From Venturia oleaginea (lineage: Eukaryota; Ascomycota; Dothideomycetes; Venturiales; Venturiaceae): a stretch of 64,000 nt of DNA. This document shows, piece after piece, positions 22,937 to 32,829 of this stretch. Both the position numbers and the translations under genes were made by a program. The stretch covers positions 248,001 to 312,000 of the forward strand of contig JABMLP010000025.1 of NCBI GenBank assembly GCA_013176395.1. Reading direction: 5' to 3'. The notes beneath the pieces are model-generated. The model saw nothing but the letters and a program-made list of their open reading frames with translations. It was not told where the DNA came from and made no database searches. Every line of letters starts with the position of its first letter. Within the stretch, counting starts at the first letter, position 1.

Positions 22937-24998
22937 GTTGCTCCCTGACTAGCAGTATTTCGGCCGGCGGAATGCTACGATCACAGATCGTCCAGGCTTG
23001 TCGAGGGGCTTGATTTTGGGTGTAATGATCGGAGTGTGCTTCTGTGCTTCGGAGAGAAAGTTGTGCAGGGTAGCGGGGCGTGTTTATCCACCTGAAGAAA
23101 CGCAAGATGCTGCGGAAGGATGCGATGTTCAACGGGTATCTGCCTTTCCGCGAGGTGTGGTTCAATTCCTGAATCCTATCCCAACTGCAGAATAGCCGCC
23201 GACCCAAGCCTTGGTTCTCTTAGGGTATTCAGAGCGGGGCAGGCCGGGATTGTTAGAGGAATGATTTTCTTTTTGCAATTTGAATATGGATCCAGGATGT
23301 AGAGTACAGAATGTGGGGCATGTACAATTCTCAGTCTGGCAAGAAAAACAAGAGCGATAAAGGTGGGATTGAGGTCCGAAATAGGTGTTCTAGGGAGAGC
23401 CCAAGCCTGTGAATGTGGTTACAGGGAGGATGCCGAATTCAGGCCCAATGAACCCCGGCGGTAAGACTGCGGTGCCAACACTCATGGTAGCGAATCGAAT
23501 CAAGTCTGCAATGCTCCTGAGCTGTGTGGCACTGCGGGTTTGAACTTTGGCGCTGTCTTGATTCAAACATTTTGATTGTTGTGGGAGGAAAAGAAAAGAC
23601 GAGAGGGCCGTATTACTGGATTCAGCTGCCCCGGCCTTCGTCAAGAGGCTGCATGTTCCTTCACACTGCGCCATCGCAATGCTCCGGATCCGATGTCATT
23701 ATCGGTCGCCTCTCTAGCGCAGCCTTGGGAGATCTCGGCCTCAGGAATCGACAAAGTCTCACTGTCACAAAAGCTTGGCCATGAGAGGGGTATCAGATCC
23801 GTTTCAAGTTGTCCTAACTGAATCCGGATCGAGTGACAAGCACGTGAGGTTGATCCGACCCTCTTAAGATTGTGCTCCAACCTTCACGCATAAAGGCTTT
23901 GTTTGTTTCCTCGACCAAGTTGCCTGATCATCTCCACTCAATCTGGTGGCGAACTGACAAGGCCATGTGAAACGTCCTTTATCATCATAAGGCTTCCCTT
24001 CCCTCTGCCTGACTGCCGAGTGCGGACTGCAGGATCGAGGAGGAAATGGTTTATCGTGTCTGAACATGAGGAAATGGGTTGAGTGATACGTCTCGATCAG
24101 GCTGGATTCGAGCGTAACAAGCTGCATTTAGTATCAGAGCATAGTAGCTTCTTTGATCAGGTTGATCTATGTAATATTGCTGCGCATTTGCGGCATTCCT
24201 ACATCACGAGGTCGCGATCTTGTCTGGCGATATTCCAATGAACAAGCTTCCCGGTCGATATCCCATAATGTTGGCTCGCAAAAGAAAGCCCGACCTCATG
24301 CTAGAATCTGCCTCGCACTACGTGGCCCGCTCCTGTCAAATCTTATCACGCTACAATTTACGCGTGGTTTGCGGATTTGGGAAGCACTAGCCGAGACATG
24401 GTTGACAAAGAAGGTTGTTGAAAGTTGTACCTGTTTTAAGAACGGATGAAACGAGGATCAGAAATGAAAGTACGCGTTGTAAAGAACTTATCAATGATAT
24501 CTTGTGGATGCCTTCAGCTGAAGATAATGGAGTGGCGGAATATGATGCCTTCCTTCAAACATTCGACTGCCGTTGATCCCTTCGGAAATGAAGGTGTGCG
24601 ACGCATAATAGAAACATCGAAATAAGATGACGATGCCGTTCCTGGTGATGCTTTTGGAGTATGAAGATAAGGTGAACATGAATGATTTTTGGCGTTCGAA
24701 AATTGGTTCTGTGTTCCACGTCCAAGTTATGCAGCAGTGTAGTTCATGGCCGCAATGTTTCGTACTGTGATAAAATTGGTGTTTGGATTGGATACTTAGA
24801 CCCCACACCATTGCGGCTCGAGTTCAGAGGAGCTCAATGCGAAGGAATCGTGTTCCGATCTACATCCGTGTTGGTTAGCAATCGAAATATGAACATCTGA
24901 TCGAAGGACAGGTGCCACTGAGACCACGCTTCTCGAGACTGAAGAATACGTGTAAGCATTGAATCCACACGAGAAATTCTAGGAATGGCGAATCTTGC
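22937..24998. other. Gene-poor stretch upstream of noxR
   Basis: About 2.06 kb. It includes the noxR promoter at the left and the 3' flank of CCS1 at the right. Several frames of 80-105 codons occur on both strands, but none has motifs, conserved start context or splice support. Confidence 0.45.
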
Positions 24999-25863
24999 TC
25001 ATAGCATTCCCTTGTCCACTTGTTCTTTTCTCTCCTCCCAGACAGTCTTTCCCGAGCAAGAGCAGACCGTCTTGTCATTGTCCCATACGCCTGCGCTTCG
25101 CGCGATGACGCCAACCAAGGTATCCGGGTCTTCCTTCTGGAATTTACCCTCTTGCAGCTTGGACACGACAATACTTCTCCCAATCAGCTCCCAGACCTCG
25201 ATTGGTTTGTCCAAGAACACAGACGCGATCCCGCTTTTGCTGACTTCCAATGTGCCCAGAACGCCTCGCGGAGCTGCCTTCTCTTCCTTCGCTTTGAACG
25301 CTTCCCAGATACCTCCAGTGCTCTCGGGTCCTCGCGAGATATCACCTGCCTCTCGGATCGAGGCATCGTATTGGCCAGGCGAGAGACCGTGGATGCTTAA
25401 GTCCATGATTGTGAGTTTCGGCGCTACTTGAACCATACGGACAAGGCCGCGAACTTTATCCTGCACCGTTGTTGAATGGGTTTCCAAGATGCATACTGCA
25501 GAGCCTGATTCCTTCATGTTAGCTCGGGCGCTTGCGCGTGCCTTGGCTGGTGACCAATACTGTTCGCTGTACCGCTCCCTCGAAGAATCGCATCTCGGCC
25601 TGTAGATTGAATGGCTGCGACTATTGCTGACGGTGCGGCAGTGCCTTCTATCGCGACAAGCTGGGCTTGGAGGTCGGCATCGACTTTGTGGATTCCTGTG
25701 GACGGATAAACTTTGGTGGCTGGCGAGATGCGATAATTTCCGAGCAACACTGACCATTGAGCCTGAACAGTGACGTGGAGATGTCTTTGACGCAATCCTC
25801 ACAACTTAACGGTACGGCGAATGTCGTCTGCGATGCAGTCAGCAGGTTGCTGAAGGATGGCAT
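24999..25863 (-). CDS. ccs1: Copper chaperone for superoxide dismutase (Ccs1/Lys7)
   Basis: Delivers copper to Cu,Zn superoxide dismutase and forms its disulfide. Three exons: 25863-25755, 25695-25561 and 25504-24999, with introns of 59 and 56 nt (donors GTCAGT and GTATTG). The product is 249 residues, the same length as yeast Ccs1. Domain 1 is an Atx1-like fold with TTFAVPLSCEDCVKDIS, where CxxC binds copper. Domain 2 is the SOD1-like part (GRDAILRGSGTANSSAVCILE, created exactly by the second splice). Domain 3 ends with a CSC motif in KTVCSCSGKTVWEERKEQV, the CxC that hands over copper. All three functional parts are intact. A continuous minus frame to 25802 hides the two introns and would give a wrong N-terminus. 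Confidence 0.95.
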
Positions 25864-26455
25864 CGCTTTTGGGAAGCTCTCCGAGAGGTGAGAAGATGGG
25901 CGCGTACTTGGAATGGAGGAATCATGGTGAGATACGAATGGAATTCGAGTGTGGTGCTATGCGCAGTAGGAATTGAGGTGGACACGACATGATGGAGTTG
26001 AGTAATATACTACGATAAATGGCTTTGAAATCTATTGCGAGGATCGGCCTACGGCATACTTCCGAAAACGTCACATGCATGTGACCACTCTCCCAGCCTT
26101 GCGGGAATAGACCTATCCTTTGGATCCGCATTGGATTGAAGATGATGATGGGCGAAAGACAAGAATATAGTAACCATTCTGGGCTAGGTACAAAGAATAG
26201 AGGCTTGATAAGGCAAGGCTTTCTCCAGCCTCCGATCTACGCCCAGATCAAGAAGTACGCCGATACTAATGTTGACGAGCTATGTAAAGTCTAAGGAAAC
26301 GGATAATCTGATGTGGTATTTGATCTATCGTATCTAGCAGCCTATTCATACGCCTAACGTATGTTCCCAGTCCTCCATATCCACAGGAATAGCAAATGCG
26401 ATGCGATTATATCCAACGCGGGACAGTTTTCCAACTCTCTACTCCGTACCTTGTT
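25864..26455. other. Intergenic space
   Basis: 592 bp between the CCS1 promoter and the 3' end of the choline oxidase gene. No feature was recognised. Confidence 0.45.
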
Positions 26456-28093
26456 CTACAACTTAGCCTGGAGGGGCGCACTAGGATCCTTCCATCCCCA
26501 CTGCTCGGCAATTAATTCAGCCGCTCTTTCTCCAATTCCAAGTACCGTAAGCATAGGGTTGATCGTAACCATGTCTGGGAAGACACCCGCATCAGCGATC
26601 CTCAACCCCTTTACACCTCTGACCTTCAGCTCAGCATCAACGACAGCCATTGGGTCTTTCTTTAAATCTCCCATCTTGGTCGTTCCAGCTGGGTGGTACA
26701 CTGTGTGAGCTGCTTTTCGACCATACTCAGACAATTCCTCATCCGTCTGTAGAGCTGGACCAGGGGCAACTTCACGCTTAAGCCATGATTTGAATGGCTC
26801 TTGCTCGGCAACCTTTCGTGCTGCGCGGAATCCAGCGACGATGGTTGCGGCGTCATATCCCTCTGCGTCGGTAAAATACCTGAAGTCTAAAGCTGGCTTA
26901 ATGCTTGGGTCAGATGAGGTGAGGTACAACTTTCCTCTTGAACGTGGTCGTGGGATATTTGGAGTCATGCAGAAAGCATTGGTTGGGGTGTCGTATCCAA
27001 GCCTCTGGGTGTTGAGGCAAAATGGGATTTGGTAGCAGTGCATCATGATATCTGCCACTGCGCCGTCGTCACCATTTGCGTTGATGGGTTGACGTCTGAG
27101 GAAGATTCCAGCATCAGAGTCCATTGTCGTTTGGTTTGCTGGAACTGGCTTGTTGAGCTCCCACAAGATGATAGATTCTGGGTGGTCGACAAGGTTTTCG
27201 CCAACACCTGGAATATCTTTCACAACTGGGATCTTGAGCGCTGAAAGCTCTTTTTCTGGCCCAAGACCAGAGTGGAGCATCAGACGTGGTGTGTCTACCG
27301 CACCTGCGCAGAGAATCGTCTCCGCTTTCGCATTGAGGTCTAGTTTCTGACCGTCTTGGAGAGTGATTGACACTCCTGTGGCTTTGTCGTTCTTCATGTT
27401 GATTTTGTTGACCCATGCGTTGGTAAGAATGGTCAAGTTTGGTCGTTTCTCCTTTCCTGAGAGGATAGGGTGGATATACGCAACGCTAGCACTGCTTCGT
27501 CGTCCGTCATCTGGGTTGTATGCAACGGAGAAAAATCCAACCCCCTGCTTTAGGGAGCCAGTTTGTCGGATCTCGTGATTGAAATCATGGATCACAGGAA
27601 TGTTGAGAGCTGACGAGCAGGCCTCGACCCAGTCTCTGCATAGCTGGTTTCTATGTCTGTAATGCACTGGCTGGATCGTGTTTCGTAGCTTGTCGAGGAC
27701 TCGGGTAAACATTTCGAAGCTCCAACCGGTGCATCCTTGCTCCTGCCATCTCTTCATATCATATTCAAATGGGCGGAAAGAGATGAGGGTGTTGTGACTT
27801 GAGCATCCACCTAGGACTTTCGCCCTAGAGTGTCGGATATGCGAGTTGCCCATGGGTTGTTCTGTGGTTGGATAATCATAGTCCAAATCGCCACCAAGCA
27901 GGTTTAACCAGTCCTTGAGGAGGAGCACTTTATCGTTCATGTAGTCCGAAGGGCCAGCTTCGATCAGAAGCACTTTCTTGTCGGGAAGGTAGGTGGAGAG
28001 TCGACTCGCAATAACACAGCCGGCAGTTCCTCCACCCACGAGGATGAAATCAAAGCCATTGGCCTGCGCAGGGGAGATGTTGACGGTAGCCAT
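26456..28093 (-). CDS. Choline oxidase (GMC oxidoreductase)
   Basis: Intronless, 545 residues from ATG 28093. The N-terminus has the FAD dinucleotide fold FDFILVGGGTAGCVIASRLS. RHSRAKVLGGCSSHNT matches the choline oxidase segment in which the His of SSHN carries covalent FAD in the Arthrobacter enzyme. HTVYHPAGTTKMG holds the active-site His near the C-terminus, with an Asn partner in TINPMLTVLGIGERAAELI. Length and several blocks (RYFTDAEGYDAATIVAGFRAAR, YDTPTNAFCMTPN) agree with choline oxidase rather than with general GMC enzymes such as aryl-alcohol or glucose oxidases. Choline oxidase turns choline into betaine aldehyde and on to glycine betaine, releasing hydrogen peroxide. The divergent betaine aldehyde dehydrogenase next door supports the call. 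No signal peptide is visible. Confidence 0.88.
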   Translation of the reverse strand: MATVNISPAQANGFDFILVGGGTAGCVIASRLSTYLPDKKVLLIEAGPSDYMNDKVLLLKDWLNLLGGDLDYDYPTTEQPMGNSHIRHSRAKVLGGCSSHNTLISFRPFEYDMKRWQEQGCTGWSFEMFTRVLDKLRNTIQPVHYRHRNQLCRDWVEACSSALNIPVIHDFNHEIRQTGSLKQGVGFFSVAYNPDDGRRSSASVAYIHPILSGKEKRPNLTILTNAWVNKINMKNDKATGVSITLQDGQKLDLNAKAETILCAGAVDTPRLMLHSGLGPEKELSALKIPVVKDIPGVGENLVDHPESIILWELNKPVPANQTTMDSDAGIFLRRQPINANGDDGAVADIMMHCYQIPFCLNTQRLGYDTPTNAFCMTPNIPRPRSRGKLYLTSSDPSIKPALDFRYFTDAEGYDAATIVAGFRAARKVAEQEPFKSWLKREVAPGPALQTDEELSEYGRKAAHTVYHPAGTTKMGDLKKDPMAVVDAELKVRGVKGLRIADAGVFPDMVTINPMLTVLGIGERAAELIAEQWGWKDPSAPLQAKL

Positions 28094-28897
28094 TTTGGTA
28101 GAGTGTATTTTCCGAGTGTAGTTGTAAAGAATGAGGCTCGAGAACACGGTCTTCGAGTAGAAGAGAGAAAATCTAGAGGGTCAAAGCGATGTCCACTTTT
28201 ATATCAGCTAGCCAGAAGATCAATATCACTGCAGGATAGACAGCTCGGATGCACGAAATCTCACGTGCCCACGCCGTCATCCTAAGAAAATTCTGAGATG
28301 AGGGAGCTTCCGATGCAGGGCCCACCTGTTATACAAGGCCATCTGACGTGCCAATCATGGCGTGACTGTTCGCAGAGAAGCCCGACTCCGTTGTTCTAAT
28401 TTCCAAAGAAGGCCGCTATAAGACGTTGCCCTTGCCTGGAAGGATGAACCTTTCCGGATGGCGAACCGTGGTTTGATACGACAGCTACGGGGGGGGGTAT
28501 TGCCGTTATGTGGTCTATGTTTCCACTCTTGTTTTGATCCTTATCGTTGTCCCAGCGGCTGATATCTAGGAATCATTCGACTATGTCGTGTAGAGGTACC
28601 AAAAAAGAAACGTATCACCGATGGGAAGATGTTCGAGCCTCTCGAAAATTTTCTTGATGCGGTGAAGGCCGGGGATGAGGCTTGGGGTTGGGATGTACAG
28701 GGAAAATCGACCTGTCAAGGGAACGTTTGAATAGTGGATGCGGAGCACATAGACCATCCATGGATGCAGGTGACGTCGGACAGAAAAGATTTGTGAGAGC
28801 TGATCGGAGCTGTAGACAGTTTCTGGAGGTGCTACAATGCTCAGCTTCTTCTCTCACATCCTCAATTGAAACTTCAGCCATTGAAGGAATATACACC
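28094..28897. promoter_or_regulatory. Bidirectional promoter of the choline oxidase / BADH pair
   Basis: 804 bp separate the two divergent start codons. Co-regulation is inferred from the shared region and linked reactions. A run of about 8 G lies near 28490. I cannot assign a specific factor site with confidence. Confidence 0.55.
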
Positions 28898-30502
28898 ATG
28901 TCGTCCAAAGCAAGCTCCAGATTACAGCACATCAGCAGCCACCTTCAAGATCCCTCTTCCCAATATGTCTTTCCAATACAACAATTATACTACAATGGAG
29001 CTCCCCAAAACTCCACCGGAGCTATCTTCGAATCTATCAACCCCGCAACTGGAAAAGCCCAGGCGCAAATCCAATCTGCGTCGCATGCAGACATCGACTC
29101 GGCAATCACTTCAGCACAAGAAGCTTTCCGTTCGTGGTCGAAAACTCCAGCTGTTCAACGGGCTAGAATCCTGCAGAAAGCAGTTTCGCTTCTGAGGGAA
29201 CGTAATGACGAAATTGCCAAAGTTGAGACGTACGATACTGGCAAGCCTTTCTCAGAAACCAGCACCGTAGACGTTGTTACAGGAGCGGATACCCTGGAAT
29301 ACTATGCCAATCTTGTAGCAGGTGGAGGCTTAAATGGAGAGACAGTGCAATTAAGAGAAGATGCGTGGGTGTATACGACAAAGGAAGCTTTAGGAGTATG
29401 TGCGGGAATTGGAGCCTGGAATTACCCTATACAGATGTGGGTGCTTTCGTCCCAGCTCATGAACATACAGCTAACCCTTTCCAGCGCACTTTGGAAGTCA
29501 GCACCATGCCTCGCAGCCGGTAACACCATGATTTACAAGCCCTCAGAATTTACCCCTCTCCACGGCCAAACCCTCGCCCAGATATACTCAGACGCCGGTC
29601 TCCCAGCAGGTGTCTTCAACGTAATCCACGGAGGCGGAGACGTAGGAGCCTACCTAACATCCCACCCCACAATTGCCAAAGTATCCTTCACAGGCCAAGT
29701 TTCTACAGGCTCAAAAGTAGCCTCGGCAGCAGCAGCAGGCATGAAATACGTGACCATGGAACTAGGCGGTAAATCACCACTCCTCATCCTCCCTGATGCA
29801 GATGTCGAACAGGCAGTCGAAGGAGCAATGATGGCGAATTTCTTCTCCACAGGCCAAGTATGCACAAATGGCACCCGCGTCTTCGTCCCCGAATCTCTCC
29901 TTCCCTCCTTCGAAAAAACCCTCGTTTCAAAAATGAAACACATACGCGCAGACAACGTCCTAGATCCCTCTTCCAACTTCGGTCCTCTAGTATCAAAACC
30001 CCACTACGAGAAGGTAATCTCTTACATAAACCACGGCATCACCAACGACGGCGCAAAACTCCTCTACGGCGGTCCCGAAAAACCAACCGTCACGTCCGAA
30101 TACAAAGAAGGCTACTGGATCAAACCAACAATCTTCACAAACTGCACCGACGACATGAAAATCACCACCGAAGAGATCTTCGGACCAGTCCTCTGCATTC
30201 TCCCCTACAAAACCGTCGATGAAGCAGTAACAAGGGCAAACAATACCGCCCTCGGTCTTGCAGCCGGTGTATTCACCAAAGATCTCAACTTGGCTCATAA
30301 AGTGATTTCTCAGTTACAAGCGGGGATTACTTGGGTGAATACTTGGGGTGAGAGTCCGGCGGAGATGAGTGTGGGTGGGTGGAAACAGAGTGGGTTGGGG
30401 GTGGAGAATGGGACGAGGGGGATTGAGGCGTGGGTTCGGAATAAGAGTACGCTTGTTGATATGGGTGGGAAGGTTGCTACTGTTTTTGGACCTGAGGAGT
30501 AG
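28898..30502 (+). CDS. Betaine aldehyde dehydrogenase
   Basis: NAD-dependent aldehyde dehydrogenase that completes choline to glycine betaine. ATG 28898 ([11 protein letters not shown]) is preferred; the frame is open upstream to 28682, but that part is not conserved-looking. A 48-nt intron (29437-29484, GTGGGT to TTTCCAG with a GCTAAC branch site) keeps the frame, so the gene looks intronless. Splicing gives [23 protein letters not shown], as in the family; unspliced RNA would insert 16 residues. The spliced product is 518 residues. Family landmarks are MELGGKSPL (catalytic Glu), [15 protein letters not shown] (catalytic Cys), the cofactor-site KPSEFTPLH and EEIFGPVL. Nothing is missing. It pairs head to head with choline oxidase. 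Confidence 0.92.
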   Translation: [534 protein letters not shown]

Positions 30503-31256
30503 ATGGCAGTGATTATGAACGAATAGCGTTTTGAATGATTTGGCCCCATTTGTGTAATTGACGTGCGTGCTATGCGTGTATATACAAGTCGGCAGATTTT
30601 GGAGTTTCTGGGTATACTCAATTATGCTATCTCTGCAAAGAACAAAATGAATTGTCTCAGATTTTCAATAGGACACCAGCGGCCGCTTTTCCCCACACCA
30701 AGACATGTATAACTGTTTGCGGACTGTTTGTCACAGCTCCTATTCAAGATGACGCTTACAAAAGTTTATAGCAGATCAATTAACCTCTTAAGTCTGCCAA
30801 AAATCCATCGCCATCAATCTCAATCTAATGGTCTAATGTTTGATCAAGGCATTCTCCACAGCGTCGCTAAACTGACAAATCGAATATGATCCGCACTGCA
30901 AGTGTTTGAAGGCAGACTGCTCCGCCGAATCTGTAATCGTACATTGGGTATATGTAAATCTTCGCAAACCGTGAAATACTTTTGACAACATCGGGGAGCC
31001 ATCAAAGTAACCAGATAACCTCAAGCCGACATCTGATGGGAAGACCCGGCTCAATGCTAAGGGAAACAAGTAAATATTCCACCCAGATCGATCGAGCCAT
31101 TATAAAGAACCTCCACATTACCTCCTTCGCTGCGCCGTGTGTGCTGTTGACAAAATTGTAGAAAACCCTTTTGAAAAGGAAAAAGCGATTGGTAGAATAG
31201 AGGCCATCCCTGCAAGCGCCGCTTCTGTGTCATCGATGAAGGTTATAGAGGCACGC
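30503..31256. other. Convergent intergenic space
   Basis: 754 bp between the 3' ends of the BADH and zinc finger genes. No repeat or RNA gene was recognised. Confidence 0.5.
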
Positions 31257-32518
31257 TTAGTCCTTCTTCTTGTTCTTGCCGCCCTTCTTGCGACCTGCCT
31301 TGGCCTTTGGAGCTTCGGGCTCAGGCTCGGACTCAACGGAAGCAGCTTCTGCGATTGCGGTCTCGGAAGTTGGTTCAGGGGTATCAGGAATGGTATCATC
31401 GGTTTCTGGGACTGGAGAGGCCTCCTTCTTGGCCTTCTTCTTAGCAGGAGCCTTTTTGGGCTTTGCAGCGGGAGCTTCGGCTTCGGCTGCGTTGTCGTCG
31501 TCGTTGACAGCAGCCTCCGACTTTGGCTTTCGTCCACGCTTCTTCTTTTTTGGTTCAGGGGCCTCGACGTCACTACCCTCATCTTTGACAGCAGCAGGCT
31601 TACCGCGCTTCTTCTTTGGAGCAGCGGTTACTTCAGATTCACTGCAATGCAAGTTAGCCAAATCCAGATACCGTTCGCTCTGAAGTCCCTTATTCGCGAC
31701 TGATGTTGGAAAACTGCTGTCAGTTTTGGAAATCTCATCGCCATAAGCTGGTATGTCGATGTCAAGCGAAGCATTGGGTATCCAAACCGGTGGTCTCAAA
31801 GTGAAGAGAGTTGATGAGTTACCTATGATCGACTGGTTCCTTCTTTGGTCTGCCGCGCTTCTTGGCAGCCGGAGCTTCAGTATCGTCGTCCTTTGGTTGA
31901 GCTTTGGCTCGCTTCTTTGGAGGTGGCTTGGCTGGTGTGGTGGCTTCCTCTCCACTCTAGGCAAATGGTGAGCAAAAGCATGAGCTTAAAAGACGATGAT
32001 ACGTTATACCTCGTCACCTTCCTCTAATTCGGGCGCTGAGCGCTTGCGAGGTCTTGTTCCGTTCTTGCCAAGGCGATTGTACGTGGGATCCTGTGAGGTT
32101 TTAGTACTTGGAAGCTTGATTGCATTCATTATTTTTCAAAGTGGATAGGACCTACCCCTTTCCAGTCGTCGTCGTCAACATGGCCCTGTTCTAGAGCGCG
32201 CTTGGTCTTATCTTGGGCGTCGGCGGGCAAGTCCTCAAAGCCGTCGAACAGGTCATAGTCACCGTCAATGAACGAATTGATGTTGCCGATGACTTTTGGA
32301 GTGACACAGCCCCTTCAATGGGTTAGACAAGGCGTGGAAACAACAGCTTGACTCGCTTACCAGTGACGCCAGGCCATGCTTGAGTGCTCTTTGATAGTGA
32401 CCATGGTTCCGAAACGAAGCTCACCCTTCTGGATCTTGACAGCCTCCTTCTTACAGTCTCCAACCTTACAGCCAGCGCGGTTGTTTGGGGATAGCTCAAT
32501 GCGGTAGCCTTCTGGCAT
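31257..32518 (-). CDS. PARP-type zinc finger protein with AT-hook-like tail
   Basis: Multi-exon gene from ATG 32518 to stop 31257 with four short introns. The N-terminal domain (MPEGYRIELSPNNRAGCKVGDCKKEAV to SSMAWRHWGCVT, joined by the first splice) is a zf-PARP finger with the zinc ligands supplied by two Cys and a HxxC pair. It is followed by an acidic FDGFEDLPADAQ segment. The remainder is Lys/Ala/Glu rich and repeats AT-hook-like cores (KKRGRPKKE, KKRGKPAA and KKRGRKPKSE), ending in a Lys-rich tail. There is no PARP catalytic domain. zf-PARP fingers recognise DNA breaks or unusual DNA ends, and AT hooks bind AT-rich minor groove, so a nuclear chromatin or DNA-damage role is likely. The precise role is unknown; fission yeast has proteins of this layout. 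Confidence 0.85.
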
Positions 32519-32829
32519 GATGGCGACGCGTTACTGTAATCAATGTGAGCGTGACGGAAGGAGTTGAAGAAGGGTGGATTGGCTGACGTTGTAATTGCTA
32601 TGTGATCCTCTTATCTCTGCAAGCAAGCAAGCAGGCAAGCAAACAATAGGGAATGCAACAAAGTGGTGTTAGGGGAGAAAGCTGTAGGTCGCGTTGGATT
32701 GCCTATTGACACCCCGGCCAGCTACGGTGCACCCGCCAGCACACGAGTCATTGGCTGTGTTTCGTTTCGGCATCTCATCATACATTTTTCGACAGGGCAA
32801 TAATCATACTGAACCTCAACAATGAATAT
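32519..32829. promoter_or_regulatory. Divergent promoter region
   Basis: 311 bp between the start codons of the zinc finger gene and the large mitochondrial protein gene. It contains a GCAAGCAAGCAAGCAGGCAAGC simple repeat (about 32620). An out-of-frame ATG at 32822 overlaps the start of the downstream gene. Confidence 0.5.

Noticed and set aside
23390..24127. Several 80-105 codon frames between noxR and CCS1
   Set aside because: No motifs, no splice partners, and overlapping frames on both strands of similar length.
24999..25802. Single-exon reading of CCS1
   Set aside because: It loses the copper-binding N-terminus; two introns give a 249-residue protein with all three domains.
31118..31582. 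Arg/Pro-rich minus frame of 154 codons and a plus frame at 31137-31703
   Set aside because: Both are shadows of the Lys/Ala-rich last exon of the PARP-type zinc finger gene.
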